A DNA stretch of 64,000 nucleotides from Alteromonadaceae bacterium XY-R5 (GCA_001660395.1 LXWE01000008.1:85421-149420); one strand, 5' to 3'; positions 26,103 through 36,204 are shown, counted from the stretch's first letter. The notes: generated by a model from the sequence alone, not told the origin. Translations and numbers: made by a program.

Positions 26103-27167
26103 ATGACACAAGTGGCAAAGAAGCTAACCCTGAAAGACGTCGCCAAGCAATTGGGGGTTTCTACCGCGACTGTGTCGAATGCCTTTAATCGTCCCGATCA
26201 GCTTTCAACCAAATTACGCGAACATATCCTCAAAGAAGCTGCCGCCCTGGGATACCACGGCGCAAACTTTGCCGCACGCTCATTGCGCCGAGGCGAATCG
26301 GGAGTGGTGGGCGTGTTGCTGGCGGATTCCCTGAGCTACAGCTTTTCTGATCCTGTTGCGAATCAACTCATGCAGGGCATTGCTGAAGTGCTGGTGGAAC
26401 AGCATAAACAAATGTTGTTGTTATCCCTGAACGAAGTCAGTTCCGACGCCAATACTGAACAGTTACCCGACGGCTTTATCATTTATGGACGTCCTAAAGC
26501 AGAGGCGTTTGAACGGATTGTGCGTACCGGTAAGCCGTTTGTGACGGTGGATTTTACCCCGCGCAAAGGCCATTACCCAGGCCTGCTGGGCAGTGTGAAC
26601 ATCGATAATCAGCATGGAGCTAAAATCAGTGCCGAGCATCTGTATGCTCAGGGCGCAGATAATCTGGCGGTACTTGGGTTAAGGTTGATTGAAAGCGACA
26701 GGGTGTGCCGGCTGACGGACGATGACCTACTGAAGGAATCAGAAGAAATTTCCCGGGCACGCTTAACTGGTTATCAGCAGGCAGCCCATATCGCGGGTAA
26801 GATGATCCCAGCGGATAAGGTTTGGCATATACCGGTAAACAATCCGCACATGGCCGAGCGGGCAGCGCGCGAAGCGTTAACCCTGTCGCCACTGCCTGAT
26901 GGCTTACTTTGCATGAGTGATGTGATTGCGCTGGCGGCAATTCGAGTGGCTCGGAGTCTGAATATTACCGTACCTGAGCAGGTGAAGATCGTTGGTTTTG
27001 ATGATATTCCTGAAGCCAGTCGAAGCGAACCCAGTTTAACCAGCGTGTGCCAGCAATGCCTGGAAAAAGGACGCCTGGCGGCGTCCATGTTACTGACAGA
27101 TAACGTCACTGATGGGGAGCAAATGCAAACCCGATTGGTGGTCAGACAAAGTTCACTGCCTGTTTAA
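26103..27167 (+). CDS. LacI-family regulator of the sucrose locus
   Basis: A 354-residue LacI/GalR repressor. The N-terminal helix-turn-helix and hinge helix are clear (LTLKDVAKQLGVSTATVSNA; LREHILKEAAALGY), followed by a periplasmic-binding-protein-like sensor domain (about 65-354; VKIVGFDDIPEASRSEPSLTSV). It is convergent with the amylosucrase gene, sharing TTAA as both stop codons. By context it should sense sucrose or a product and bind the CG-centred palindrome between the amylosucrase and TonB-receptor genes. Confidence 0.9.
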   Translation: MTQVAKKLTLKDVAKQLGVSTATVSNAFNRPDQLSTKLREHILKEAAALGYHGANFAARSLRRGESGVVGVLLADSLSYSFSDPVANQLMQGIAEVLVEQHKQMLLLSLNEVSSDANTEQLPDGFIIYGRPKAEAFERIVRTGKPFVTVDFTPRKGHYPGLLGSVNIDNQHGAKISAEHLYAQGADNLAVLGLRLIESDRVCRLTDDDLLKESEEISRARLTGYQQAAHIAGKMIPADKVWHIPVNNPHMAERAAREALTLSPLPDGLLCMSDVIALAAIRVARSLNITVPEQVKIVGFDDIPEASRSEPSLTSVCQQCLEKGRLAASMLLTDNVTDGEQMQTRLVVRQSSLPV

Positions 27168-29095
27168 GCCGACGGCTGATACAGCCACAATAGTTGTAGT
27201 GGCGCCATCTGCAAGCGCGGTGTCACTTCTACATTTTGTTTTGAAATCAAGTTCTTATACACCTGACCTTTAGCCAGACCCAGCATATGGCTGGCCAGCG
27301 ACTGGCTGCCTTCACTGAAATTGGCAATTACCCAGAGCTTATTCCCCGCCTGATCTTCACGCAGGAAACAAAACAGGTGCTGGTTGTCGCTGGATAATAT
27401 CTGGGTTGAAGCGTGGCCAAATACCGTGTGTGCTTTGCGCTGTGCCAGCATCTCTTTCAATCCGCTGGCGATGGCTTGCTGAGGAGCACCTGGCTGCAGG
27501 CTAAGGTCGATATCACTCTGGCGCAAGGCAACCCGGTGTACCCAGCGGTCATCATGAACCTTGGCGAGGTCGTCACGATAGCTGTAGTCGTTTAATACTC
27601 CCAGCTCATCCCCGGCGTACAGCAGCGGAATACCGCCAATGCTGAAGATGATGCCGTGTAACAGCAGCACCCGTTTTACTGCTGCTTGTATCAATGCTGT
27701 GTCTTGGTTTTCAATCGCTTGTTCCAGTCCGGCCAAAGAGGCCAGTGAGCCACATACCCGGCAATCACCGGTGACATCATTTTCGCCAAACGCGACGCCT
27801 TGGGCGAAGCTGCCGTCAAAGCGTCCGGTGTAGAATTGATTAAGGAAATGGCGGTGGTCATAGCCATTAATGCCGAGTGAGCCGGCAACAGCGTCATCAA
27901 ACGTCCAACCGATATCATCGTGACAGCGCACATAATTGACCCAGGCGCAGTCATCTGAGATGGCAAAACTTTTCTGCATTGATGCTGTCAGCAAACGGGT
28001 TTTACGGGTAGCGAGGCTATTCCATAGCAATGCCATCAGTAAAGGGTTGTAGGAGAGCTGACATTCATCTTTATCGATATACTTGAGCACCTGATCAGGA
28101 TGAACAATGGCCTCTGATTTAAACAACACACCGGGCGCGGCGATTTTCAGGCAGCAGTTAAACGCGCGGATCAGGGCGTGGGCAAATGGACGGTTTTCGC
28201 AATCTGTGCCCAGCTCTTTCCAGATAAAGGCCAGCGCATCCAGACGCAGGGCATCGGCGCCGATATTGGCCAGAAACAGCATTTCGGCGGTGATAGCGTT
28301 GAACACAGCTGGATTGCTGTAATTCAAATCCCACTGGAAATTGTTAAAGGTGGTCCATACCCACTTTTGGCTGAGTGGCTCGAAAGTGAAGTTTCCACGG
28401 CGAATCTGCGGGAAGATTTCACGTAAATTATGCTCGTATTGGTCTGGCACGGTTTTGTCATCAAACATGTAATAGAACTGCTGATACTCGCGATCGCCCT
28501 GTTTGGCTGCATCGGCCCATCTGTGTTCATCTGATGTGTGGTTAAAAACAAAATCCAGTACCAGGCTAATGCCATTATCTTCCAGGGCGCTGGCCAGCGT
28601 TTTTAAATCCTGCATGTTGCCAAGGACAGGATTAACCTTGCGGTAATCGGAGACGGCATAGCCCCCGTCACTGTCTCCGGCAGGCGCATCGTACAGAGGC
28701 ATCAGGTGCAGGTAGGTTACTCCGAGGGATTTCAGGTAAGGGATTTGTGCCTGAAGTTTACTCAGATTGCCGGCAAATAAATCCACATATACCGCCATGC
28801 CCAGCATGTGTTGCTGCTTAAACCAGTCAGGATGGTGCAGGCGCTGTTTATCTGATTTTTTGAGTTTGCTGCTACGCTCAGACAGGCCTGTGGCCAGGTT
28901 TTGTAACAACTGACGCAGATGAAAGTACCAGTCGTATTGATGACTATAAATGGGAAACAGCAAGCTGAAAAGTTCACCAAAATGGGCCTCTAGGCGTTTT
29001 TCAAACAGGGCCTTGTCTGCCGCTTTCAGGCTTGAGAGGTCCAGTTCCGGCAATAACCTCAGGAGGGTTTTGCTGGCTTCATAATCTGTCTGCAT
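27164..29095 (-). CDS. Amylosucrase / sucrose hydrolase (GH13 subfamily 4)
   Basis: A 643-residue cytoplasmic glucoside hydrolase-transferase that splits sucrose, releasing fructose and either transferring glucose to an alpha-1,4-glucan or to water. The nucleophile Asp (ALRLDALAFIWKE), acid/base Glu (FKSEAIVHPDQVL) and stabiliser Asp (CHDDIGWTFDD) align with Neisseria polysaccharea amylosucrase Asp286, Glu328 and Asp393. The LREIF arginine equivalent to Arg226 is also kept. Length is close to the 636 of the Neisseria enzyme. Sequence alone does not separate amylosucrase from sucrose hydrolase. It is divergent from the TonB receptor. Confidence 0.9.
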   Translation of the reverse strand: MQTDYEASKTLLRLLPELDLSSLKAADKALFEKRLEAHFGELFSLLFPIYSHQYDWYFHLRQLLQNLATGLSERSSKLKKSDKQRLHHPDWFKQQHMLGMAVYVDLFAGNLSKLQAQIPYLKSLGVTYLHLMPLYDAPAGDSDGGYAVSDYRKVNPVLGNMQDLKTLASALEDNGISLVLDFVFNHTSDEHRWADAAKQGDREYQQFYYMFDDKTVPDQYEHNLREIFPQIRRGNFTFEPLSQKWVWTTFNNFQWDLNYSNPAVFNAITAEMLFLANIGADALRLDALAFIWKELGTDCENRPFAHALIRAFNCCLKIAAPGVLFKSEAIVHPDQVLKYIDKDECQLSYNPLLMALLWNSLATRKTRLLTASMQKSFAISDDCAWVNYVRCHDDIGWTFDDAVAGSLGINGYDHRHFLNQFYTGRFDGSFAQGVAFGENDVTGDCRVCGSLASLAGLEQAIENQDTALIQAAVKRVLLLHGIIFSIGGIPLLYAGDELGVLNDYSYRDDLAKVHDDRWVHRVALRQSDIDLSLQPGAPQQAIASGLKEMLAQRKAHTVFGHASTQILSSDNQHLFCFLREDQAGNKLWVIANFSEGSQSLASHMLGLAKGQVYKNLISKQNVEVTPRLQMAPLQLLWLYQPSA

Positions 29096-29117
29096 AATCC
29101 GTAACTCACTCGGAATG

Positions 29118-29135
29118 ATCTTATTCGTTTAAGAT
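29118..29135. promoter_or_regulatory. Candidate LacI-family operator between amylosucrase and receptor genes
   Basis: ATCTTATTCGTTTAAGAT is an 18-bp palindrome centred on CG, with seven of nine positions matched per arm and perfect outer ATCTTA/TAAGAT. Central CG symmetry is typical of LacI/GalR operators. It lies 23 bases upstream of the amylosucrase start. Confidence 0.65.
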
Positions 29136-29224
29136 AGCATCTAATAAAGCGCGATGACAATATTTTAAGGTTTATATGAAAATTATTTAACAAGTATTTT
29201 ACAGATTTAAATTTCTTTGTTAGA

Positions 29225-29242
29225 TTAATCTGAAACGATTAA
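29225..29242. promoter_or_regulatory. Second inverted repeat in the divergent sucrose promoter region
   Basis: TTAATC (29225-29230), TGAAAC, GATTAA (29237-29242) forms perfect 6-bp arms. It is not CG-centred, although an overlapping TGAAACGATTAA has partial LacI-type symmetry. It lies about 140 bases upstream of the TonB-receptor start and may be an auxiliary operator or part of the promoter. Confidence 0.4.
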
Positions 29243-29379
29243 GTGAAATCGAAACAGAAACGCTGTTGCGGTCTTTCAAGGTGTGTTCCGAATGAAAGCT
29301 CAACCCACAGCTGATGCTTAGCAAGTTCGCAGGTTGCGCTTGGCACAGATAGCGAACTCAACTTGGTCTGGAGAGAGAA

Positions 29380-31800
29380 ATGAAGAAGGTATTTACCCCA
29401 CATTTGCTTACTGCTGCTGTTATGGCAGCGTTAACCAGTCAGCCTTTATTTGCCCAGGATGCCGCGGCGAAAGAAGAGCAGAAGAAGCAGGATAGTCTGG
29501 ATTTTGAACAGATCGTGGTCACAGGCACAGTACGTTCCGCCACCAAAATGGATGCCAGCGTGTCTGTCAGTACCCTCAATCCTGGGGATATTGAGATTGC
29601 TTCGCCGCGTACGACTGCCGAGATTTTCCGTGCCATACCTGGCGTGCGTTCTGAATCAACCGGTGGCGAAGGTAATGCCAACATTGCAGTACGTGGTTTG
29701 CCGGTTGCCTCGGGTGGGGCGAAATTCCTGTTGCTGCAGGAAGACGGTTTGCCGGTCATGCAGTTCGGTGATATTGCCTTTGGTAACGCGGATATTTTCT
29801 TACGTGCGGATAGCACGGTATCCGGCGTTGAAGCGATTCGTGGTGGCTCGGCGTCTACCCTGGCCAGCAACTCACCGGGCGGTATCATTAACTTTGTCAG
29901 CAAAACCGGTGACTTTGCCGGTGGCAGTATCGCCACTACCTTAGGTGTGGATTACGACAGCCTGCGTACCGATTTCGAGTACGGCGATGAGATAAATGAC
30001 ACTACCCGTTTTCATATTGGCGGCTTCTTCCGCGAGGGGGAAGGTGTGCGTGAAGCAGGGTATAGCGGCAACTCTGGTGGCCAGATTAAAGCGAATCTAA
30101 CCAAAGAATTTGAACACGGTTTTATTCGTTTGTATGTCAAACACCTGGATGACAAAACTATCAGCTATTTGCCAATGCCTATGTATGCCAATGGCGATTC
30201 CATTGAAGGCTTCGACGCGAAAAGCGATACCCTGCATTCTGTCTATTTGCAGCAAACTTTGCGTCTAAACGGTGAAAACCAAATTAGCACAGGTGATGTG
30301 TCGGATGGTATGCATCCACAGGTGACCAGCATCGGGTTTGAAGCGGATTTCGACATGGGCGATGACTGGCGTTTAAACAATAAATTCCGTCGCAGTACCG
30401 TGTCTGGCAGCTTTAATTCGCCGTTCCCTGCTGAAGTTGGCACTGCCACCGATATTGCTGAAAGTGTTGCTGGCGAAGGTGCGTATTTGCAATACGCTAA
30501 TGGCCCCAGTGCCGGCACCGAGTACACAGATACTACAGGCAATGGCCTGGCCATGAATGTGATCACCTTTGATGTGGATATCAAAGACATGGGATCATAT
30601 GTGAATGACTTCAAGCTGTCCAAACTGTATGACGATATCACGGTCACTCTGGGGTATTACAAAGCCCGTCAGAACATCAAGATGGACTGGCTGTGGAATT
30701 CTTACCTGATGGAGCTGAAAGGCGATAATGCTGCCTTGCTGGATGTGTATGCCGAAGATGGTACTGCCTATTCAGAGAATGGTTTATATGCCTATGGTAC
30801 GCCGGCCTGGGGCAACTGCTGTCAGCGTGCATATGACGTGAAGTACGACATTGATGCTCCATACCTGGCGGTGAATGCGCAGTTTGATGATTTAAATGTT
30901 GAAGCCAGTGTGCGCCATGACTCGGGTGATGCCTTTGGGACTTACACCTCGGCCGTGACCTCTGAAAAAGACATGAATGGCGATGGCGTGATTTCTGTGC
31001 CGGAAATGGCCGTGGTAGGGCTGGACCTGGCTAACCCAAGTGCGGTGAATTACGACTGGTCTTATACCTCTTACTCTGTGGGGGCGAACTACCGCTTCAA
31101 TGAAGATATGGCGTTCTTTGGTCGTATCAGCCATGGCGGCCGCGCCAACGCAGATCGCTTGTTATTCGGTAAGGTGAATGACGATGGTAGCGTGGCAGAC
31201 GAAGATGCAGTAGATGAAGTCGATCAACTGGAAGCCGGTGTGAAATACCGCAGCGGCAAGCTGGGCTTATTTGCGACGGGTTTCTACGCCAAAACCGAAG
31301 AACAAAATTACGAAGCTACCACCCAGAAATTCTTTGACCGTACCTATGTGGCTCACGGTATTGAGTTGGAAGCAGCATATCACCTGAATAACCTTAGCTT
31401 TAAAGGTGGCGTGACCTGGACGGATGCTGAAATTGATAAAGATGCGCTGACGCCGGAAGTGGTCGGTAATACCCCTCGTCGACAGGCTGATTTCATCTAT
31501 CAGGGCACGGCAACCTATCAAATGGATAAAGGCTTAGTCGGTTTGAATGTAATTGGCACCAGCAGCGCCTATGCGCAGGATACCAATGAGCTGAAATTTG
31601 ATGCATATGCCCAGTTTAATGCCTTTGCCAGCTATTACTTGACAGATGCGTTAACCCTGTCGATGAACGTCAACAACCTGTTTGATACTGTGGGAATCAC
31701 TGAAGCCGAAGAGTCGTCGGTGAGCAGTAATCAGGACATCATCCGTGCTCGCAGCATTAATGTTCGCAGCACCTCTGTTAGTCTGAAATATCAGTTCTAA
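29380..31800 (+). CDS. TonB-dependent receptor, probably for sucrose
   Basis: An 806-residue outer-membrane receptor. A signal peptide (cleaved near PLFAQ, about residue 25) is followed by a TonB-box-like EQIVVTGT, a plug domain at about 50-175 (EIFRAIPGVRSES; IRGGSASTLASNSPGGIINFVS) and a beta barrel ending in Phe (SLKYQF). GAGAGA precedes the ATG. Its place in a LacI-amylosucrase-symporter-fructokinase locus suggests sucrose uptake, parallel to SuxA of Xanthomonas; specificity is inferred from context only. Confidence 0.9.
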   Translation: MKKVFTPHLLTAAVMAALTSQPLFAQDAAAKEEQKKQDSLDFEQIVVTGTVRSATKMDASVSVSTLNPGDIEIASPRTTAEIFRAIPGVRSESTGGEGNANIAVRGLPVASGGAKFLLLQEDGLPVMQFGDIAFGNADIFLRADSTVSGVEAIRGGSASTLASNSPGGIINFVSKTGDFAGGSIATTLGVDYDSLRTDFEYGDEINDTTRFHIGGFFREGEGVREAGYSGNSGGQIKANLTKEFEHGFIRLYVKHLDDKTISYLPMPMYANGDSIEGFDAKSDTLHSVYLQQTLRLNGENQISTGDVSDGMHPQVTSIGFEADFDMGDDWRLNNKFRRSTVSGSFNSPFPAEVGTATDIAESVAGEGAYLQYANGPSAGTEYTDTTGNGLAMNVITFDVDIKDMGSYVNDFKLSKLYDDITVTLGYYKARQNIKMDWLWNSYLMELKGDNAALLDVYAEDGTAYSENGLYAYGTPAWGNCCQRAYDVKYDIDAPYLAVNAQFDDLNVEASVRHDSGDAFGTYTSAVTSEKDMNGDGVISVPEMAVVGLDLANPSAVNYDWSYTSYSVGANYRFNEDMAFFGRISHGGRANADRLLFGKVNDDGSVADEDAVDEVDQLEAGVKYRSGKLGLFATGFYAKTEEQNYEATTQKFFDRTYVAHGIELEAAYHLNNLSFKGGVTWTDAEIDKDALTPEVVGNTPRRQADFIYQGTATYQMDKGLVGLNVIGTSSAYAQDTNELKFDAYAQFNAFASYYLTDALTLSMNVNNLFDTVGITEAEESSVSSNQDIIRARSINVRSTSVSLKYQF

Positions 31801-31816
31801 CCTATGACTATTTTCC

Positions 31817-31836
31817 AAGGGGCCCCGGTGCCCCTT
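31817..31836 (+). terminator. Intercistronic hairpin after the TonB receptor
   Basis: AAGGGGC-cccggt-GCCCCTT lies 17 bases past the receptor stop and is followed by a loosely T-rich stretch. It may partly terminate or protect the receptor mRNA so that the receptor is expressed above the downstream symporter and kinase. Confidence 0.6.
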
Positions 31837-31870
31837 TCCTTGTTTTCAGGCTGCTTTGTAGGGGAGTGTT

Positions 31871-33451
31871 ATGCCGGAGTTTAACCTTGGGACCTGGGAT
31901 TTGGGTCTCATATTCATCTACTTTGCAATCGTGCTTTATATCGGCATACGGGTGGGCGGCGATCATAAAAACGCCGAAGATTATTTCCTCGCAGGTCGCA
32001 GCATGATTTGGCCGTTTGTGGGTATTTCGCTGTTCGCATCCAACATTTCCAGTACCACCTTAATTGGCCTGTCTGGTGATGCTTATGCGACTGGCATTTC
32101 AGTGTTTAACTACGAATGGATGGCATCGGTGATTCTGGTGTTTTTTGCCATTTTCTTATTACCTGTGTACCTGCGCTCTAAGGTCTATACCATGCCGGAA
32201 TTTCTTGAATGCCGGTTTGACAGTCGCAGCCGCTATTACTTTGCCATTATTACCCTGGTCGGCAATATCCTGATTGATACTGCAGCTGCGCTTTACGCCG
32301 GGGGAATCCTGCTGCAAATGATTTTCCCTGCCATGGCCTTGTGGCAAATCATTCTGGTGCTGTCGGTGTGTGCCGGTATCTACACCATTATCGGAGGCCT
32401 AAAAGCGGTGATCTATACAGATGCAATACAGACGGTATTGATCATGATTGGCGCGGTGACCGTTTCCTGGCTGGCGTTTGAGCAAGTAGGTAGCTGGGAC
32501 GCAGTAAAGGCCGTTACACCACCTGATATGCTAAGTCTGGTGAGACCGGCTGATGACGCTGCTATGCCCTGGACCGGATTGCTATTTGGCGTACCGATTT
32601 TAGGTTTCTATTTCTGGTGTACTAACCAGTTTATGGTCCAGCGGGTGCTAAGCGCTAAGAATAACCGCCATGGTCGTTATGGGTTACTTTTGGCTGCACT
32701 GCTGAAGCTGCCTATTATCTTCATTATGGTGTTACCCGGCAGTATGGCGCGGGTACTTTACCCTGAACTGGATAATCCGGATTTGGTCTATCCGACCATG
32801 ATTTTTGATCTACTTCCGGCGGGTCTGCTAGGGCTGGTGGTTGCGGGTATTTTGGCAGCGTTAATGTCGAGTATCGACTCAACCCTGAACTCTGCATCGA
32901 CGCTGGTGACCATGGACTTTGTGCGTAAAGCCCGTCCTGATATTAGCTCTCATGGCTTAATGACGGTAGGGCGAATTACTGCATTTATCTTTATGTTGCT
33001 GGCCGCTGCCTGGGCGCCCTTTATTTCAGAGTTTGGTTCCCTGTTTAAATACATGCAGTCGGTGCTGGCCTATATTGCTCCCCCCGTTGTGGCTGTGTTT
33101 TTGTTAGGTGTGTTATGGCGCGGTGCAACTGCCAACGGTGCATTTTACAGCCTGATGATTGGGTTAGTCTTAGCCATTGGTATGTTGGTAGGTCAGGGCA
33201 GTGGTGCATTCAGCATGCATTTTCTACATGCCGCCGGTTTGTTATTTGTGGTGTGTTTAGTCGCTGTGGTGGCAATAAGTCTGGCCGATAGCAACAAGGC
33301 TTCCGCTACCCAACATGGCTATATGTGGAATAAACAGGATTTTGCCGCCGAACTCAAAGGCGAAAGAGCCTTGCCCTGGTGGCAGAACTACTTAGTTTTA
33401 TCAAGCTTGCTGTTAATGGTTACGGCAGTGCTGGTGATCAGTTTTTGGTAA
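31871..33451 (+). CDS. SSS-family sodium/sugar symporter
   Basis: A 526-residue inner-membrane carrier with about 14 membrane segments. The N-terminal part (AEDYFLAGRSMIWPFVGISL; ASNISSTTLIGLSGDAYATG) is typical of SGLT-like sugar symporters. By operon position it should carry the sugar delivered to the periplasm by the TonB receptor, namely sucrose, into the cytoplasm with Na+. It is followed 21 bases later by the fructokinase gene. Confidence 0.9.
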   Translation: MPEFNLGTWDLGLIFIYFAIVLYIGIRVGGDHKNAEDYFLAGRSMIWPFVGISLFASNISSTTLIGLSGDAYATGISVFNYEWMASVILVFFAIFLLPVYLRSKVYTMPEFLECRFDSRSRYYFAIITLVGNILIDTAAALYAGGILLQMIFPAMALWQIILVLSVCAGIYTIIGGLKAVIYTDAIQTVLIMIGAVTVSWLAFEQVGSWDAVKAVTPPDMLSLVRPADDAAMPWTGLLFGVPILGFYFWCTNQFMVQRVLSAKNNRHGRYGLLLAALLKLPIIFIMVLPGSMARVLYPELDNPDLVYPTMIFDLLPAGLLGLVVAGILAALMSSIDSTLNSASTLVTMDFVRKARPDISSHGLMTVGRITAFIFMLLAAAWAPFISEFGSLFKYMQSVLAYIAPPVVAVFLLGVLWRGATANGAFYSLMIGLVLAIGMLVGQGSGAFSMHFLHAAGLLFVVCLVAVVAISLADSNKASATQHGYMWNKQDFAAELKGERALPWWQNYLVLSSLLLMVTAVLVISFW

Positions 33452-33481
33452 TGGCCACTGGCCGAAAATGAGATGCATTGC

Positions 33482-34357
33482 ATGAAAGATTGTATCGCGG
33501 TAATTGAAGCCGGAGGCACTAAGTTTAACTGCGCGCTGGTCACGTCTGATGGGGAATTTCTATCTGAAACCCGTATTGGGACCACAACGCCTGAACAGAC
33601 CATGGCAGAGGTGATTAGCTATTTTCGTGCCCAGCGAGAGCAGGGCTTTGCGTTTAGCAAAATGGGCATTGCCAGCTTTGGTCCAGTGGACCTAAATCCA
33701 GCCTCTGCCACTTATGGCTATATTACCGCTACACCTAAACCCCATTGGAGTAATACGGATCTGGTGGGCCCGCTAAAACGTGAATTTGGCTGTGAGATTG
33801 CCTTTGATACGGATGTGAACGGCGCCGCACTGGCGGAATCACTATGGGGGGCCGCCACAGGCACAGATGTGGCGATTTATGTCACAGTCGGCACGGGGAT
33901 AGGCGGTGGCATAGTCATTAATGGTAAACCCGTACATGGACTGATCCACCCTGAGTTAGGCCATATGCTGTTACCTAATCGTCATCAGCATGCCGGTGCG
34001 TGTCCATTTCATGGTGATTGTCTGGAAGGACTGGCATCGGGGGCGGCAATGGGACAGATATGGCAACAAGCGGCCGAAACCCTTGAGGATGACCATCCTG
34101 CCTGGCAACAGCAGGCGGAGGTGTTAGCTGCCATGTGCCACAACCTGTTAGTTACCCTGAGCCCACAAAAAATTGTTTTGGGTGGCGGGGTAATGGCGAA
34201 ACCGGGTTTATTAGAACAGGTTGTCATACTCACCACTAAAACGCTGGCAGGTTACCTGACGCTGCCTGCAGATATGAGTCTTAAAGACATCCTCTGTCTG
34301 CCGGGGCTTGGCAACAAAGCTGGCATGTTAGGTGCGCTGGCTCTGACCCAGCTGTAA
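33482..34357 (+). CDS. ROK-family fructokinase
   Basis: A sugar kinase of about 291 residues converting fructose to fructose-6-phosphate. AVIEAGGTKFNCALV is the ATP phosphate loop; ITATPKPHW and VTVGTGIGGG are typical of the ScrK/Mak branch. A zinc site is made from His and Cys in HPELGH and CPFHGDCLEG. I prefer the second in-frame ATG; one three codons upstream is also possible but touches its ribosome site. It closes the sucrose pathway by phosphorylating the fructose freed by amylosucrase. A strong terminator follows. Confidence 0.9.
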   Translation: MKDCIAVIEAGGTKFNCALVTSDGEFLSETRIGTTTPEQTMAEVISYFRAQREQGFAFSKMGIASFGPVDLNPASATYGYITATPKPHWSNTDLVGPLKREFGCEIAFDTDVNGAALAESLWGAATGTDVAIYVTVGTGIGGGIVINGKPVHGLIHPELGHMLLPNRHQHAGACPFHGDCLEGLASGAAMGQIWQQAAETLEDDHPAWQQQAEVLAAMCHNLLVTLSPQKIVLGGGVMAKPGLLEQVVILTTKTLAGYLTLPADMSLKDILCLPGLGNKAGMLGALALTQL

Positions 34358-34371
34358 TCATTTCCTCCCCC

Positions 34372-34408
34372 AAGGCTGTGGTTGTGTCCCCGATCACGGC
34401 CTTTTTTA
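34372..34408 (+). terminator. Terminator of the sucrose uptake operon
   Basis: AAGGCTGTG (34372-34380) pairs with CACGGCCTT (34395-34403), allowing one G-U pair, and is followed by a T6 run. It lies directly after the fructokinase gene. Confidence 0.8.
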
Positions 34409-34521
34409 TTTGTGAAACAAGCATCTGAATATGGGGCGTTTTTTCTCGACATAGTCAAAATTTGACTATGCTTTGCTAACGTCAAAAGACAGTTCGCTGA
34501 GTCTTATTAGGGAGCCTTGCT

Positions 34522-36204
34522 ATGTTATCCCTGTCGATAAAACAAAAATTAATTGCCCTTGCTGTGGTGCCTGTTGCCCTGTTAACCCTGATCCTTGGAA
34601 TACTGGTGAGTCGGGATTTACATGGCTTAGCCGGTGCTCAGGCGGATTCGGTAAAGGGAGAAGTGACTGAGCTGAAAAAGCAGGAACTCAAGTCTTATAT
34701 GACCATTGTCTGGTCAGCGATTAAACCCATTTATGACAGTGGCGGCAGCCGCGAAGATGCGGTTGAAGTACTTAAGCCAATTTTGTATGGCCAAAACGGG
34801 TATATCTTTGGTTACGACGATCAGGCCCTTCGCGTATTTAGTGGTAGCAGTGACGCTAAAATTGGCGAAAGTTTCTGGGACTATCAGGATGTGAATGGAA
34901 AATATCTCATCCGTGACCTGATCACAGCAGGTAAGAGTAATCAACAAGGCAGCGGTAACGAGTTTGTTACCTATTATTTCCCCAAACCCGGCGAGAAAGA
35001 GGCCAGTCCTAAACTGTCTTACTCTATCTATTTGCCTGCCTGGAATATGATGATCGGCACCGGCTTTTATATCGATGGCGTGGATAAGCTGGTGGCGAAA
35101 AAACTGGCCCAGGATAGGGCGTCTTACGGTAGCGTTATATGGTCTTTGGCGATTGTCGGGGGCGTGCTGGTATTGGTGCTGATTGTGGTTGGGGTAACCA
35201 TTGCCCGCAGCATTAGCCATCCCATTGACGAGGTCAATGGTTCGATGGCGCGGCTGGCGGCAGGCGGCGCAGATCTTTCAGAGCGTTTGCAAACCGGCGA
35301 TCGGCATGAGATGGGTCGCCTGGTCGAGAGTGTGAATAAGGTACTGAATACCTTGAGTAAGCTGGTGGCGGATATTCGTGGAGTAGCCCATGAAGTGCGG
35401 GAAGAAACCCAGGCTCTGGAAAATCGGGCCGAAGCCATTGAGCAGGTGTCCTCTCAGCAGCAAATGCAGACCCAGGAAGTTACTGGCAACATGGACGAGC
35501 TGGCGGCCAGCGGTGCCCAGGTAGCTGAAAATGCCGGACAAGCATTACGGGCGGCGGAATCGGCCAGTGATAACTGTGGCAAAGCCATGCAGGAGATCAG
35601 TGGCAGTGTCGGTGCAGTGAAAGAGTTAGTTGCTGAAATTCATCGCACCAGTGAAGTGATAACCCATTTAGGTGACGACGTAGAAAATATCAGCAGCATT
35701 TTGCAGGTGATTGAATCTATTGCCGAACAAACCAACCTGCTTGCGTTGAATGCCGCCATTGAAGCAGCCAGGGCAGGTGAGCAGGGGCGGGGCTTCGCTG
35801 TTGTGGCCGATGAAGTGCGCAGCCTGGCCAGCAAAACTCAGCAGAGCACAGAAGAAATTCAGGACATGATTGGCAAGCTCCAGTCTGGTTCGCGTTCTGC
35901 CGTGTCTTCGATGGAATCCAGCATCAACAAAAGCGACGTGGTGGAAAAGCGTGTGCAGCAGACCAATGATGCCTTACAGCTTATTTCGAATGCTGTGGCT
36001 GAAATTCAGACGATGAACGAACAAATCTCGACGGGGGCTGAACATCAGCAACGTTTGAATCAGGCGGTAAATACCCGGATCCAGGAGCTCAACAGCCATA
36101 TTGCTACTCTGAGTCAGGTTGCCGCAGAAAATGGCAAGGCTTGTGAAGGGTTAGCGGATAAAACTCAGTCGCTGGAGAATGTGGTGGGTCAGTTCCGGTT
36201 GTAG
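34522..36204 (+). CDS. Methyl-accepting chemotaxis protein with sCache_2-type sensor
   Basis: A 560-residue chemoreceptor. Membrane helices lie at about 8-30 and 205-228. The periplasmic region between them is a single Cache domain ([31 protein letters not shown]), a type that often binds small carboxylates. HAMP at about 228-282 and the signalling tip [20 protein letters not shown] follow. GGGAG precedes the ATG. It lies 160 bp after the sucrose operon but has a terminator between, so a functional link is uncertain. Confidence 0.92.
   Translation: MLSLSIKQKLIALAVVPVALLTLILGILVSRDLHGLAGAQADSVKGEVTELKKQELKSYMTIVWSAIKPIYDSGGSREDAVEVLKPILYGQNGYIFGYDDQALRVFSGSSDAKIGESFWDYQDVNGKYLIRDLITAGKSNQQGSGNEFVTYYFPKPGEKEASPKLSYSIYLPAWNMMIGTGFYIDGVDKLVAKKLAQDRASYGSVIWSLAIVGGVLVLVLIVVGVTIARSISHPIDEVNGSMARLAAGGADLSERLQTGDRHEMGRLVESVNKVLNTLSKLVADIRGVAHEVREETQALENRAEAIEQVSSQQQMQTQEVTGNMDELAASGAQVAENAGQALRAAESASDNCGKAMQEISGSVGAVKELVAEIHRTSEVITHLGDDVENISSILQVIESIAEQTNLLALNAAIEAARAGEQGRGFAVVADEVRSLASKTQQSTEEIQDMIGKLQSGSRSAVSSMESSINKSDVVEKRVQQTNDALQLISNAVAEIQTMNEQISTGAEHQQRLNQAVNTRIQELNSHIATLSQVAAENGKACEGLADKTQSLENVVGQFRL

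Noticed and set aside
34522..36204. Chemoreceptor as a member of the sucrose operon
   Set aside because: A strong terminator at 34372-34408 separates it from the fructokinase, and sCache sensors more often bind small carboxylates than disaccharides.
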